Shown: positions 26,327 to 34,547 of the stretch, one piece after another
Layout of the letters: each line of letters starts with the position of its first letter
Numbering within the stretch: position 1 is the stretch's first letter
Source: an uncultured Lachnospira sp.
Lineage (GTDB): Bacteria > Bacillota > Clostridia > Lachnospirales > Lachnospiraceae
NCBI GenBank assembly: GCA_934359185.1
Contig: CAKRLE010000012.1
Location: 13,673 to 77,672 of the forward strand
Reading direction: 5' to 3'
Length of the DNA: 64,000 nucleotides
Program-made: the position numbers and the translations under genes
The notes under the pieces: model-generated
The model's database searches: none
What the model saw: the letters and a program-made list of their open reading frames with translations, nothing else
Told to the model about the DNA's origin: nothing

Positions 26327-27125
26327 TAAATTGGGGGGTTCTGTTCTTAAATATTGTGTAATATTTAAATCCGGAATCATTAAGATACTGGTATGCCAGT
26401 TTGTGGTATACTGCAACGTCTTCTGGTTTGTGTGCATCTGATCCGACTGTTATAATTTCGCCACCAAGTTCGTGGTAAAGCTTAAGTACAGATACATCAG
26501 GGTTAGGTGCACCCATGCCATATTTTAATCCAGCAGTATTTATTTCAATGCCTTTGCCTTTATCAATCAGCTTTTTTAATATGGTTTCAATTATGTCCAT
26601 ATAATTATTAATGTGGTATGGATAAGTCTTGTCAGGTATGTATCTTGCTATGTAATCAAGATGTCCATACACATCATAATTATTACAAGTGTCAATGTTC
26701 TCGACTATGCTTTCGTAATAAGCAGTGACAGCCTCACCTATATCTGTCCCAAGCCAGAATTCTTTTTCATAAGGGTCTTTGCCATATACAAGATGGGACG
26801 AGCCGATTATGAAATCAAGCTGGTTATCAGGGTCATATTCATCAATGCGTCTGGCACATGTTGAAGCTAATCCTTGTTCTACTCCTATATATATAGGGAT
26901 TCTTGAGGCGTATTTTGCCTGTAACTGTTTCATATAACTGATATATGAATTGAGGTCGAGGTCAAAAAGGATTTTTCCATCATCCAGAGGCCAGTCGAAA
27001 TCATTATGGTCTGTGAAGCAGATAGAAGAAAGGTTTAACTGTATGGCTTTATTAATAACATCCTCAGGATTTGTGTCTGAGTCAGAAGAAAATCTGGTAT
27101 GAATGTGGCAATCAGGTAAAAGCAT
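26316..27125 (-). CDS. PHP-domain phosphatase, histidinol-phosphatase (HisJ/HisK) family
   Basis: Metal-dependent phosphoesterase of 269 aa. The PHP motifs are all present in order: DCHIHTRFSSDSD (motif 1), CFTDHND (2), IGSSHLVYG (3) and TVGSDAH (4), plus GHLDYIARY. The closest family is the histidinol-phosphate phosphatase HisJ type, which makes histidinol in histidine synthesis, but his genes are absent here and the family contains other phosphoesterases, so the substrate is tentative. The start ATG at 27125 has AGGAGA upstream on its strand. Confidence 0.8.
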   Translation of the reverse strand: MLLPDCHIHTRFSSDSDTNPEDVINKAIQLNLSSICFTDHNDFDWPLDDGKILFDLDLNSYISYMKQLQAKYASRIPIYIGVEQGLASTCARRIDEYDPDNQLDFIIGSSHLVYGKDPYEKEFWLGTDIGEAVTAYYESIVENIDTCNNYDVYGHLDYIARYIPDKTYPYHINNYMDIIETILKKLIDKGKGIEINTAGLKYGMGAPNPDVSVLKLYHELGGEIITVGSDAHKPEDVAVYHKLAYQYLNDSGFKYYTIFKNRTPQFINL

Positions 27126-27208
27126 GTGGATTCTCCTTTTTTTATTTTTGATTATAACAGCAGATTGTAAGAAAATAAACTAGTATACAAAATAAGATTT
27201 TATTTAGC

Positions 27209-27237
27209 TTGAAAAACATTCAACTAATTGATATTAT
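27209..27237 (+). promoter_or_regulatory. promoter of the Na/Pi cotransporter gene
   Basis: TTGAAA (27209-27214), 17 nt, TATTAT (27232-27237). Transcription would start near 27244, directly before an inverted repeat at 27247-27262. Confidence 0.6.
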
Positions 27238-27246
27238 CTTAAATAG

Positions 27247-27262
27247 GTGTAAATTTTTACAC
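27247..27262. promoter_or_regulatory. inverted repeat, possible operator of the Na/Pi cotransporter gene
   Basis: GTGTAAA and TTTACAC (7+7 bp) flank two bases, right at the predicted transcription start. Placement suits a repressor site. The binding protein is unknown. Confidence 0.4.
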
Positions 27263-27307
27263 GAAATTAACATTAAATTAATAATTGAAAGTGCAGAGGT
27301 TCCCGAT

Positions 27308-28996
27308 ATGGAAATTATGAGTAGTTTGTTCATATTTGCAGGAGGAATTGGTATGTTCCTTTATGGCATGAACAGAATGGCTGATGGTATGCAAAAAACT
27401 GCCGGAGGTAAGATGAAGTCACTTCTTGGCTATCTTACAAGAAACAGATTTCTAGCTGTCTGTGTAGGTGCATTGATAACCGCTGTTATTCAGAGTAGTG
27501 GTGCAACTACAGTTATGGTTGTCGGATTTGTTAATGCAGGTATTATGAATCTTGTACAGGCTGTAGGCGTTATCATGGGCGCTAATATTGGTACTACAAT
27601 CACAGCCTGGATTGTATCATTAGGACAGATTGGTGAAGCAGCAGAAGCATTTAAACCAGCATTTTATGCACCGCTTCTTATTGGAATTGGTGCATTTGTC
27701 AGTATGTTTGCCAAGAAGGACAAGTCCAAGATTGTAGGAGAGATAGTAGTTGGTATTGGTCTGCTGTTTGAGGGACTTGAGTTTATGAGTTCAGCGATAG
27801 CACCATATACAGATGCTCCAATATTCTCTAAGGCGTTTGAAGTTGTTGGAAGTAATCCTTTATTAGGAATTCTTATTGGTATAATTGTAACAGCAATACT
27901 TCAGAGTTCATCCGCTTCTGTTGGTATATTACAGACACTGGCAATTAATGGAATTGTCACAACTAATGCTGCTGTGTTTATTACACTAGGACAGAATATC
28001 GGATCATGTGTCACAGCACTTATATCCTGTATTGGAACAACAAGAACAGCAAAGCGTGCTGCCTGTATGCATCTGCTTTTTAACATAGCGGGTGCAATAT
28101 TATTTGGAACAGCAGGATTTATATTATTCTGTATACGTCCTGATATAGCGACTCATAATATAACAGCAGTTGAGATATCTATTTTCCATACACTGTTTAA
28201 TATAACATGTACGTGTGTTATGTTTCCGTTTGCAAAGCTGCTTGTTAAGCTTTCTGGAATTATTATTCCAGAGAAGAATAATGATGGACAGTTTGAAGTT
28301 GAAGACAGCATGAGTGAGGCAGAAATAGAGATAAGCCGTCATTTTGACAACAGACTTATGAGCCAGCCGTCAGTAGCTCTTGAACGTGCTAAGAATGAAG
28401 TGGTTTCAATGGCTAAGCTGGCATATGACAATATTGAATATTCTTCAAGAGCTGTTACCCAGAATGACCATGAACTTGTTGAGAAGATATATACAACAGA
28501 GGAAAAGGTTGATTATTATGCCAAGTATCTTACGGCATATCTTATCAAGCTTAATAACTTATCACTTACAGATAAGCAGCATTTTGTAATTAACAATCTT
28601 TTCCATGCGGTTATAGATCTGGAAAGAATTTCAGACAGGGCAGAGAATCTTGCAGAACTGGCTCAATATAAGATTGAAAATAATATTGTATTTTCTGATA
28701 GAGGTAATCGTGAGCTGAAAGAGCTTTTTAATAAAGTTCTTCTTTGTCTCAGCAGATGTATATCAGCAAGAGAAACGCTTGACAGGAATGCTGTCAAGGA
28801 TGTGTATAGGATAGAGGAAGAGGTTGACGATCTTGAAGACGATCTTCGTAATACACATATCCAGAGACTTTCTGATGGTTTATGCGCACCGACAAGCAGT
28901 GTTACATTCTTAGATATTCTTACTAATCTGGAGAGAGTATCAGATCATTCAAAGAATGTTGCAGAAGGTGTCCATGAAGAGATTTCGTCAAATTAG
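27308..28996 (+). CDS. Na+/phosphate cotransporter with PhoU-like tail
   Basis: Inner-membrane carrier of the NptA/PNaS family, 562 aa. Two inverted repeat halves each carry the QSS signature: VIQSSGATTVMVVGFVNAG (about 60-78) and LQSSSASVGILQTLAING (about 197-214). The C-terminal 200 residues are helical and PhoU-like (two repeats, VVSMAKLAYDNIEYSS and EEVDDLEDDLRNTHIQRL), which in this family may control uptake. The ATG at 27308 (MEIMSSLFIFAGGIGMFLYGM) follows GAGGT by seven bases; the longer frame to 27209 overlaps the promoter and is rejected. It stands alone with its own promoter. Confidence 0.9.
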   Translation: MEIMSSLFIFAGGIGMFLYGMNRMADGMQKTAGGKMKSLLGYLTRNRFLAVCVGALITAVIQSSGATTVMVVGFVNAGIMNLVQAVGVIMGANIGTTITAWIVSLGQIGEAAEAFKPAFYAPLLIGIGAFVSMFAKKDKSKIVGEIVVGIGLLFEGLEFMSSAIAPYTDAPIFSKAFEVVGSNPLLGILIGIIVTAILQSSSASVGILQTLAINGIVTTNAAVFITLGQNIGSCVTALISCIGTTRTAKRAACMHLLFNIAGAILFGTAGFILFCIRPDIATHNITAVEISIFHTLFNITCTCVMFPFAKLLVKLSGIIIPEKNNDGQFEVEDSMSEAEIEISRHFDNRLMSQPSVALERAKNEVVSMAKLAYDNIEYSSRAVTQNDHELVEKIYTTEEKVDYYAKYLTAYLIKLNNLSLTDKQHFVINNLFHAVIDLERISDRAENLAELAQYKIENNIVFSDRGNRELKELFNKVLLCLSRCISARETLDRNAVKDVYRIEEEVDDLEDDLRNTHIQRLSDGLCAPTSSVTFLDILTNLERVSDHSKNVAEGVHEEISSN

Positions 28997-29057
28997 CTAA
29001 AAATTTATCAAAGCAGCATATGTTTTTTAACATTTTAACAAAAAAAGGAAATGATAC

Positions 29058-29086
29058 TTGATATTTTAATGCTTTTTTTGTACAAT
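29058..29086 (+). promoter_or_regulatory. promoter of gap
   Basis: TTGATA (29058-29063), 17 nt including a T-run, TACAAT (29081-29086). The leader is about 50 nt and ends in AGGAGG ahead of the ATG. Confidence 0.7.
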
Positions 29087-29141
29087 ACAACCTAGTTGAT
29101 TAATAATTAACAAACTCATATATAATAGGAGGAAAAATTTT

Positions 29142-30170
29142 ATGTCAGTAAAAGTTGCAATTAATGGTTTTGGCCGTATCGGAAGACTCGCATTCAGACA
29201 GATGTTTGGTGCAGAAGGTTACGAAGTAGTAGCTATCAACGATTTAACAAGCCCAAAGATGTTAGCTCATCTTTTAAAGTATGATTCATCACAGGGTAGA
29301 TATATCGAGTTAGGTGATGAGGATTCAGTTACTGCTGATGATGAAGCTGGTACAATTACTGTTAAGGGTAAGACAATTAAGATTTACAAAGAGCCAGATG
29401 CTAACAATTGCCCATGGGGAGAAATTGGTGTTGATGTAGTTCTTGAGTGTTCAGGTTTCTATACATCAAAAGATAAGGCACAGGCTCATATCAATGCAGG
29501 TGCTAAGAAGGTAGTTATCTCAGCTCCAGCTGGTAATGATCTTAAGACTATCGTATATAATGTTAACCATGAGACACTTACAGCTGATGATAAGATTATC
29601 TCTGCTGCTTCTTGTACAACAAACTGTCTTGCTCCTATGGCTAAGGCACTTAATGACCTTGCTCCAATCGAGTCAGGTATCATGTGTACAATTCATGCAT
29701 ACACAGGTGATCAGATGATTCTTGATGGTCCTCAGAGAAAGGGTGACCTTAGAAGATCTAGAGCAGGTGCTTGCAATATCGTTCCTAACTCAACAGGTGC
29801 AGCTAAGGCAATTGGTCTTGTTATTCCAGAACTTAACGGCAAGCTTATCGGTGCTGCTCAGAGAGTTCCAACTCCAACAGGTTCTACAACACTTCTTTTT
29901 GCAGTAGTTAATAAGGCTGTTACAGTTGACGAAGTTAACGCTGCTATGAAGGCTGCTTCAACAGAGAGTTTTGGTTATAATACAGAGCAGATCGTTTCAA
30001 GCGATATCGTTGGTATGAGATTTGGTTCACTTTTTGATGCAACTCAGACAATGGTTTCTCCATTACCAGATGGCAAGACACAGGTTGAGGTTGTTTCTTG
30101 GTATGATAATGAGAATTCATACACAAGCCAGATGGTTAGAACAATCAAGTATTTCGCTGAGTTAAACTAA
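29142..30170 (+). CDS. gap: glyceraldehyde-3-phosphate dehydrogenase, type I
   Basis: Glycolytic enzyme making 1,3-bisphosphoglycerate with NAD; cytosolic homotetramer, 342 aa. Rossmann start [11 protein letters not shown]34 after the second strand (VAINDLTS) indicates NAD use; nucleophile C158 lies in [27 protein letters not shown] and [14 protein letters not shown] close the catalytic domain. Strong AGGAGG before the ATG and low use of rare codons suit a highly expressed gene. It has its own promoter and is followed by a strong terminator, so it can be expressed independently of pgk downstream. Confidence 0.97.
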   Translation: MSVKVAINGFGRIGRLAFRQMFGAEGYEVVAINDLTSPKMLAHLLKYDSSQGRYIELGDEDSVTADDEAGTITVKGKTIKIYKEPDANNCPWGEIGVDVVLECSGFYTSKDKAQAHINAGAKKVVISAPAGNDLKTIVYNVNHETLTADDKIISAASCTTNCLAPMAKALNDLAPIESGIMCTIHAYTGDQMILDGPQRKGDLRRSRAGACNIVPNSTGAAKAIGLVIPELNGKLIGAAQRVPTPTGSTTLLFAVVNKAVTVDEVNAAMKAASTESFGYNTEQIVSSDIVGMRFGSLFDATQTMVSPLPDGKTQVEVVSWYDNENSYTSQMVRTIKYFAELN

Positions 30171-30196
30171 TCTAGTCTTGATTATAGTGTGATTAT

Positions 30197-30236
30197 TACC
30201 AGAGAATATGATTAATAATATTCTCTGGTATTTTTT
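30197..30236 (+). terminator. intrinsic terminator between gap and pgk
   Basis: Perfect 13-bp stem (30197-30209 with 30218-30230), 8-nt loop, then six T. No clear promoter lies between this hairpin and the pgk ribosome binding site 20 bp on, so pgk may depend on partial read-through. Confidence 0.9.
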
Positions 30237-30259
30237 AAAGATATTGGAGGAAAAGTAAT

Positions 30260-31453
30260 ATGCTTAATAAGAAATCTGTAGATGATATTAATGTTAATGG
30301 TAAAAGAGTACTTTGCAGATGCGATTTTAATGTTCCATTGGATGGTGACAGAATAACAGACGAGACACGTCTTGTTGCAGCACTCCCTACAATTAAGAAA
30401 CTTATCAATGATGGTGGAAAGGTTATTCTTTGCTCGCATCTTGGTAAACCAAAGGGACCTGATGCAAGTTTCTCACTCGCACCAGTTGCAAAGAGATTAT
30501 CAGAGCTTCTTGGACAGGAAGTTAAGTTCGCAGCTGATGATACAGTTGTGGGCGATAATGCAAGAGCAGCAGTTGCAGCTATGAACAATGGTGATGTTAT
30601 CCTTCTTGAGAATACACGTTTCCGTGCTGAGGAGACAAAGAATGGTGAAGCATTTTCTAAAGATCTTGCTTCTATATGTGATGTATTTGTTAATGATGCA
30701 TTCGGTACAGCCCACAGAGCACACTGCTCTAATGTAGGTGTTACACAGTATGTTGACACAGCTGTTGTTGGATATCTTATGCAGAAGGAGATTGACTTCC
30801 TTGGCAATGCAGTTAACAATCCAGTAAGACCATTCGTAGCTATTCTTGGTGGTTCTAAGGTTTCATCAAAGATTTCAGTTATCAATAACCTTCTTGATAA
30901 GGTTGATACACTTATCATCGGTGGAGGTATGTCTTATACATTCCAGAAAGCTCATGGTGGTAATGTTGGTAAGTCATTAGTAGAGGATGATTACCTTGAT
31001 TATGCTAAGGAGATGATGGAAAAGGCTGAGGCAAAGGGAGTAAAGATGCTTATTCCTATCGATACAGTTGTAACAAAAGAATTTAAGAATGATACACCTT
31101 TCCATGTTGTAGAGGCAGGTCATCAGGAAGATGATGATATGGGTATGGATATCGGACCTAAGACAAGAGAGCTTTACAAGGAAGCGCTTGCAGATGCAAA
31201 GACAGTAGTATGGAATGGACCAATGGGTGTATTTGAGTTCGATAACTTCGCAGCTGGTACAATCGCAGTTGCTGAAGAACTTGCACAGCTTAAGGATGCT
31301 ACAACAATTATTGGTGGTGGCGACTCAGCAGCAGCTGTTAATAACCTGGGATTTGGTGATAAGATGACACATATTTCAACAGGTGGTGGAGCTTCACTTG
31401 AGTTCCTTGAAGGTAAGGAGCTTCCAGGTGTTGCAGCAGCTAACGATAAATAA
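30260..31453 (+). CDS. pgk: phosphoglycerate kinase
   Basis: Makes ATP and 3-phosphoglycerate from 1,3-bisphosphoglycerate; monomeric two-domain cytosolic enzyme, 397 aa. The N-terminal substrate site has [12 protein letters not shown] and CSHLGKPKG; the hinge and C-terminal nucleotide domain include [21 protein letters not shown] and [13 protein letters not shown]. Start ATG follows GGAGG by eight bases. It lies between two intrinsic terminators, with gap upstream and tpiA downstream. Confidence 0.97.
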   Translation: MLNKKSVDDINVNGKRVLCRCDFNVPLDGDRITDETRLVAALPTIKKLINDGGKVILCSHLGKPKGPDASFSLAPVAKRLSELLGQEVKFAADDTVVGDNARAAVAAMNNGDVILLENTRFRAEETKNGEAFSKDLASICDVFVNDAFGTAHRAHCSNVGVTQYVDTAVVGYLMQKEIDFLGNAVNNPVRPFVAILGGSKVSSKISVINNLLDKVDTLIIGGGMSYTFQKAHGGNVGKSLVEDDYLDYAKEMMEKAEAKGVKMLIPIDTVVTKEFKNDTPFHVVEAGHQEDDDMGMDIGPKTRELYKEALADAKTVVWNGPMGVFEFDNFAAGTIAVAEELAQLKDATTIIGGGDSAAAVNNLGFGDKMTHISTGGGASLEFLEGKELPGVAAANDK

Positions 31454-31490
31454 TACTAATAAAGACTGACATAAATGTAATATATTTAGA

Positions 31491-31527
31491 ACAGCATGAA
31501 TATTATCTTAGTATTCATGCTGTTTTT
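31491..31527 (+). terminator. intrinsic terminator after pgk
   Basis: Perfect 12-bp stem (31491-31502 with 31512-31523), 9-nt loop, followed by five T. Confidence 0.88.
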
Positions 31528-31634
31528 GCGTTTGTTTGAATTAACAGTTTTTTTTCTCTTAAAATGCATATATACGGACATTAATTATTGAATAATTAAA
31601 TTTGTAAAATAATATAGTATTTCAAAATTGAATG

Positions 31635-31643
31635 TGTTATAAT
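31635..31643 (+). promoter_or_regulatory. extended -10 promoter of tpiA
   Basis: TGTTATAAT, an extended -10 element (TGn plus TATAAT at 31638-31643). The -35 position (TAGTAT) is poor. Expected start near 31650, 46 nt before the ATG. The rest of the 242-bp pgk-tpiA gap holds the terminator and A+T-rich sequence without other features I can see. Confidence 0.5.
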
Positions 31644-31695
31644 ATTAACAAGCTAAAAACGTGAATAGAATATTATGAAAGACGAGGTATATATA

Positions 31696-32451
31696 ATGCG
31701 TAGAAAATTAGTTGCTGGTAACTGGAAGATGAATATGACACCAAGTCAGGCGGTTAAACTTGTTAATGAGTTAAAGCTTCTGGTAGATAACAAGGATGTG
31801 GACGTTTTATTCTGTGTTCCAGCTATAGATATTGTACCGGTTGTTAATGAGGTTAAAGACACTAACATAGAAGTTGGTGCAGAGAATGTGTTTTATGAGG
31901 AGAAGGGGGCGTATACAGGAGAGTTATCTCCAGAGATGCTTGTTGATGCAGGCGTCAAGTATGTTATTATAGGTCATTCAGAGAGAAGACAGTATTTTAA
32001 TGAGAATGATGATGTAATTAATAAAAAACTCAAGAAAGTATTTGATCATGATCTGGTTCCAATTCTTTGCTGCGGTGAGACGCTTGGTCAGAGAGAAGAT
32101 GGTGTTACATTAGATTTTATACGAAGACAGATTAATAATGCTTTTAAGCATATACCACCAGAAAAGGCAATCAAGAGTGTTATCGCATATGAACCTATAT
32201 GGGCTATAGGAACAGGCAAGGTAGCAACCACAGAACAGGCTCAGGAGGTATGCAAGGCTATCAGAGGTTTTATAAGAGATATATATGGTTCGGTAGTATC
32301 AGACAAGGTGAGAGTACTGTATGGTGGAAGCGTATGTGCTAAGAATGCACCGGCATTATTTGCACAGCCTGATATTGATGGCGGACTAGTAGGAGGTGCC
32401 AGCCTTAAGCCTGAATTTGCAGAGATTGTCAACTGCCTCAAGAATAACTAG
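31696..32451 (+). CDS. tpiA: triosephosphate isomerase
   Basis: Interconverts dihydroxyacetone phosphate and glyceraldehyde 3-phosphate; TIM barrel, 251 aa. Active-site residues are visible: N9 and K11 in AGNWKMN, H94 in IIGHSERR, and E166 in [12 protein letters not shown]; loop 8 is LYGGSV and GLVGGASLK. The ATG at 31696 follows GAGGT by seven bases and gives the usual N-terminus; the frame extends upstream to 31675 but that start lies before the binding site. Confidence 0.97.
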   Translation: MRRKLVAGNWKMNMTPSQAVKLVNELKLLVDNKDVDVLFCVPAIDIVPVVNEVKDTNIEVGAENVFYEEKGAYTGELSPEMLVDAGVKYVIIGHSERRQYFNENDDVINKKLKKVFDHDLVPILCCGETLGQREDGVTLDFIRRQINNAFKHIPPEKAIKSVIAYEPIWAIGTGKVATTEQAQEVCKAIRGFIRDIYGSVVSDKVRVLYGGSVCAKNAPALFAQPDIDGGLVGGASLKPEFAEIVNCLKNN

Positions 32452-32468
32452 TTAATTATTATGAATTT

Positions 32469-32507
32469 AAGCTGTTGTATTCATTTTGTTGGATATAACA
32501 GCTTTTT
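32469..32507 (+). terminator. intrinsic terminator after tpiA
   Basis: 12-bp stem with one G-T pair (32469-32480 with 32493-32504), 12-nt loop, then a T-run to 32507. Confidence 0.85.
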
Positions 32508-32521
32508 AATGCTTTGTTAAC

Positions 32522-32550
32522 TTTACAACAAGGCTGAAATGTGGTATTAT
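32522..32550 (+). promoter_or_regulatory. promoter of gpmI
   Basis: TTTACA (32522-32527), 17 nt, TATTAT (32545-32550), just after the tpiA terminator. Confidence 0.6.
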
Positions 32551-32602
32551 TTCACTGATTTTAGGAAATATTATTATATAGATTTAGTTAAGGAGAATTA
32601 CA

Positions 32603-34144
32603 ATGAGAAAGAAACCAGTTGTTTTAATGATTCTTGATGGATATGGTTTGAATGATAAGAAAGAAGGTAATGGTATTGCATTAGCCAATACTCCAGTTAT
32701 GGACAAACTCATGGCCGAGTATCCATATGTTAAGGGATATGCAAGTGGATTGGCAGTAGGTCTTCCAGATGGACAGATGGGTAACTCAGAGGTTGGACAT
32801 CTTAACATGGGTGCAGGAAGAATTGTATATCAGGAGCTTACAAGAATTACTAAATCAATAGAAGATGGTGATTTCTTTGAGAATAAAGAATTATTGGGTG
32901 CTATAGAGAACTGTAAGAAGAATAATTCAGATCTTCACCTCTATGGACTTTTATCAGATGGTGGTGTCCACAGCCATATAACACATTTGTATGCACTTCT
33001 TGAACTTGCTAAGAAGAATGGCCTTGAGAATGTATATGTGCATGGATTCATGGATGGAAGAGATACAGCACCAGATGGCGGCAAAGAATTTATTGCTAAG
33101 TTGTATGATAAGATGGACGAGATTGGTGTTGGTAAGATTGCATCTATCATGGGTCGTTATTATGCAATGGACAGAGATAACAGATGGGACAGAGTTGAGA
33201 AGGCTTATAGAGCAATGACAGAGGGCGAGGGTAATCAGGCAGCCTGCGCTAATTGTGCTATCAAGGCATCTTATGAGGCTGGCAAGACAGACGAGTTCGT
33301 TGAGCCAACAGTTGTTGCCAAGGATGGCAAGGCTATTGCCACAATCAAGGATGGAGACTCAGTTATCTGCTTTAATTTCAGACCAGACAGAGCAAGAGAG
33401 ATTACAAGATGCTTCTGCGATGATGAGTTTACTGGATTTGACAGAGGTTCAAGAAAGAAAGTTCATTATGTATGCTTTACAGATTATGATGTTACAATTC
33501 CTAATAAGTATGTAGCGTTTAAGAAAGAAAAGATTACTAATACATTTGGTGAATTACTTGCTGCTAATAATATGACACAGGCTAGAATTGCAGAGACAGA
33601 GAAATATGCACATGTTACATTCTTCTTTAATGGTGGCGTAGAAGAACCTAACAAGGGTGAAGACAGAATTCTTGTTAAGTCACCAAAGGTTGCAACTTAT
33701 GATTTACAGCCAGAGATGAGCGCACCAGAGGTATGCGATAAGTTATGTGCAGCTATCCGTTCGGATAAGTATGATGTTATCATAATTAACTTTGCTAATC
33801 CAGATATGGTTGGTCATACAGGTGTTATTGATGCAGTAGTTAAGGCTGTTGAGACAGTTGATGAGTGCGTAGGCAAGGCTGTTGAGGCTGTTAAGGAAGT
33901 TGATGGTGTTATGTTTATATGTGCTGACCATGGCAATGCTGAGATGCTTATAGATTATAAGACTGGAGAACCATTTACAGCTCATACAACTAATCCTGTT
34001 CCATTTATTCTTGTTAACTATGATGAGTCATACACATTAAAAGAAGATGGCAAATTATGTGATATAGTTCCTACACTTATTGATATTATGGGAATGGACA
34101 AGCCAGCAGAAATGACAGGACAGTCATTACTTATTAAAAAATAA
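32603..34144 (+). CDS. gpmI: 2,3-bisphosphoglycerate-independent phosphoglycerate mutase
   Basis: Converts 3- to 2-phosphoglycerate; manganese enzyme of the alkaline phosphatase superfamily, 513 aa. D12 in LMILDGYG and the phospho-serine S62 in MGNSEVGHLNMG are the catalytic residues; HGFMDGRDTAPDGG, NFRPDRAREITR, NFANPDMVGHTG and ICADHGNAEMM-like ADHGNAEML complete the metal sites. Start ATG follows AAGGAG. It is the fourth glycolytic gene in the row and has its own promoter; enolase is not in the window. Confidence 0.97.
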   Translation: MRKKPVVLMILDGYGLNDKKEGNGIALANTPVMDKLMAEYPYVKGYASGLAVGLPDGQMGNSEVGHLNMGAGRIVYQELTRITKSIEDGDFFENKELLGAIENCKKNNSDLHLYGLLSDGGVHSHITHLYALLELAKKNGLENVYVHGFMDGRDTAPDGGKEFIAKLYDKMDEIGVGKIASIMGRYYAMDRDNRWDRVEKAYRAMTEGEGNQAACANCAIKASYEAGKTDEFVEPTVVAKDGKAIATIKDGDSVICFNFRPDRAREITRCFCDDEFTGFDRGSRKKVHYVCFTDYDVTIPNKYVAFKKEKITNTFGELLAANNMTQARIAETEKYAHVTFFFNGGVEEPNKGEDRILVKSPKVATYDLQPEMSAPEVCDKLCAAIRSDKYDVIIINFANPDMVGHTGVIDAVVKAVETVDECVGKAVEAVKEVDGVMFICADHGNAEMLIDYKTGEPFTAHTTNPVPFILVNYDESYTLKEDGKLCDIVPTLIDIMGMDKPAEMTGQSLLIKK

Positions 34145-34151
34145 TTTTTAG

Positions 34152-34180
34152 TTGAAATATTATTGGAATGATGTTATAAT
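34152..34180 (+). promoter_or_regulatory. promoter of secG-rnr-smpB
   Basis: TTGAAA (34152-34157), 17 nt, TATAAT (34175-34180) with an extended TG one base before the -10. It lies only a few bases after the gpmI stop. Confidence 0.75.
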
Positions 34181-34228
34181 TGTTGCATTATGTGATTAAT
34201 TAGCTTATACAAGCGGAATGGAGTATTT

Positions 34229-34486
34229 ATGTTTGGAATGTCTGTAGCTGATACTATCAGAATAATCCTTATGGGTATATTTATATTAATATCAATTGTT
34301 ATTACTGTTGTTGTTCTTATGCAGGAGAGCAAGCAGAAAGGCCTTTCAGGTGCTATTAGCGGGGCTGCTGATACATATTGGGGCAAGAACAAGGGCCGTT
34401 CAATGGAAGGCAAGCTTGTTAAGATAACAAGAATATGTGTTATACTTTTCTTCGTTATTGCAGCAGTACTCAATATTAATTTTTAA
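34229..34486 (+). CDS. secG: protein translocase subunit SecG
   Basis: Small accessory subunit of the SecYEG channel, 85 aa, with two membrane helices (about 8-30 and 65-83) separated by the conserved loop MQESKQKGLSGAISG ... DTYWGKNKGRSMEG. Length and loop match SecG. ATG at 34229. It precedes rnr and smpB, a conserved order in Firmicutes, but a hairpin between secG and rnr should reduce read-through. Confidence 0.93.
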   Translation: MFGMSVADTIRIILMGIFILISIVITVVVLMQESKQKGLSGAISGAADTYWGKNKGRSMEGKLVKITRICVILFFVIAAVLNINF

Positions 34487-34494
34487 TGTATATG

Positions 34495-34526
34495 AAGCAC
34501 TCTTAAGGATATACTTAAGAGTGCTT
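34495..34526 (+). terminator. hairpin terminator/attenuator between secG and rnr
   Basis: Perfect 13-bp stem (34495-34507 with 34514-34526), 6-nt loop, followed by only a short interrupted T-run (TTATT). It may be a partial terminator setting the secG to rnr ratio. Confidence 0.7.
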
Positions 34527-34547
34527 TATTAATGGAGGGAGGAATAT

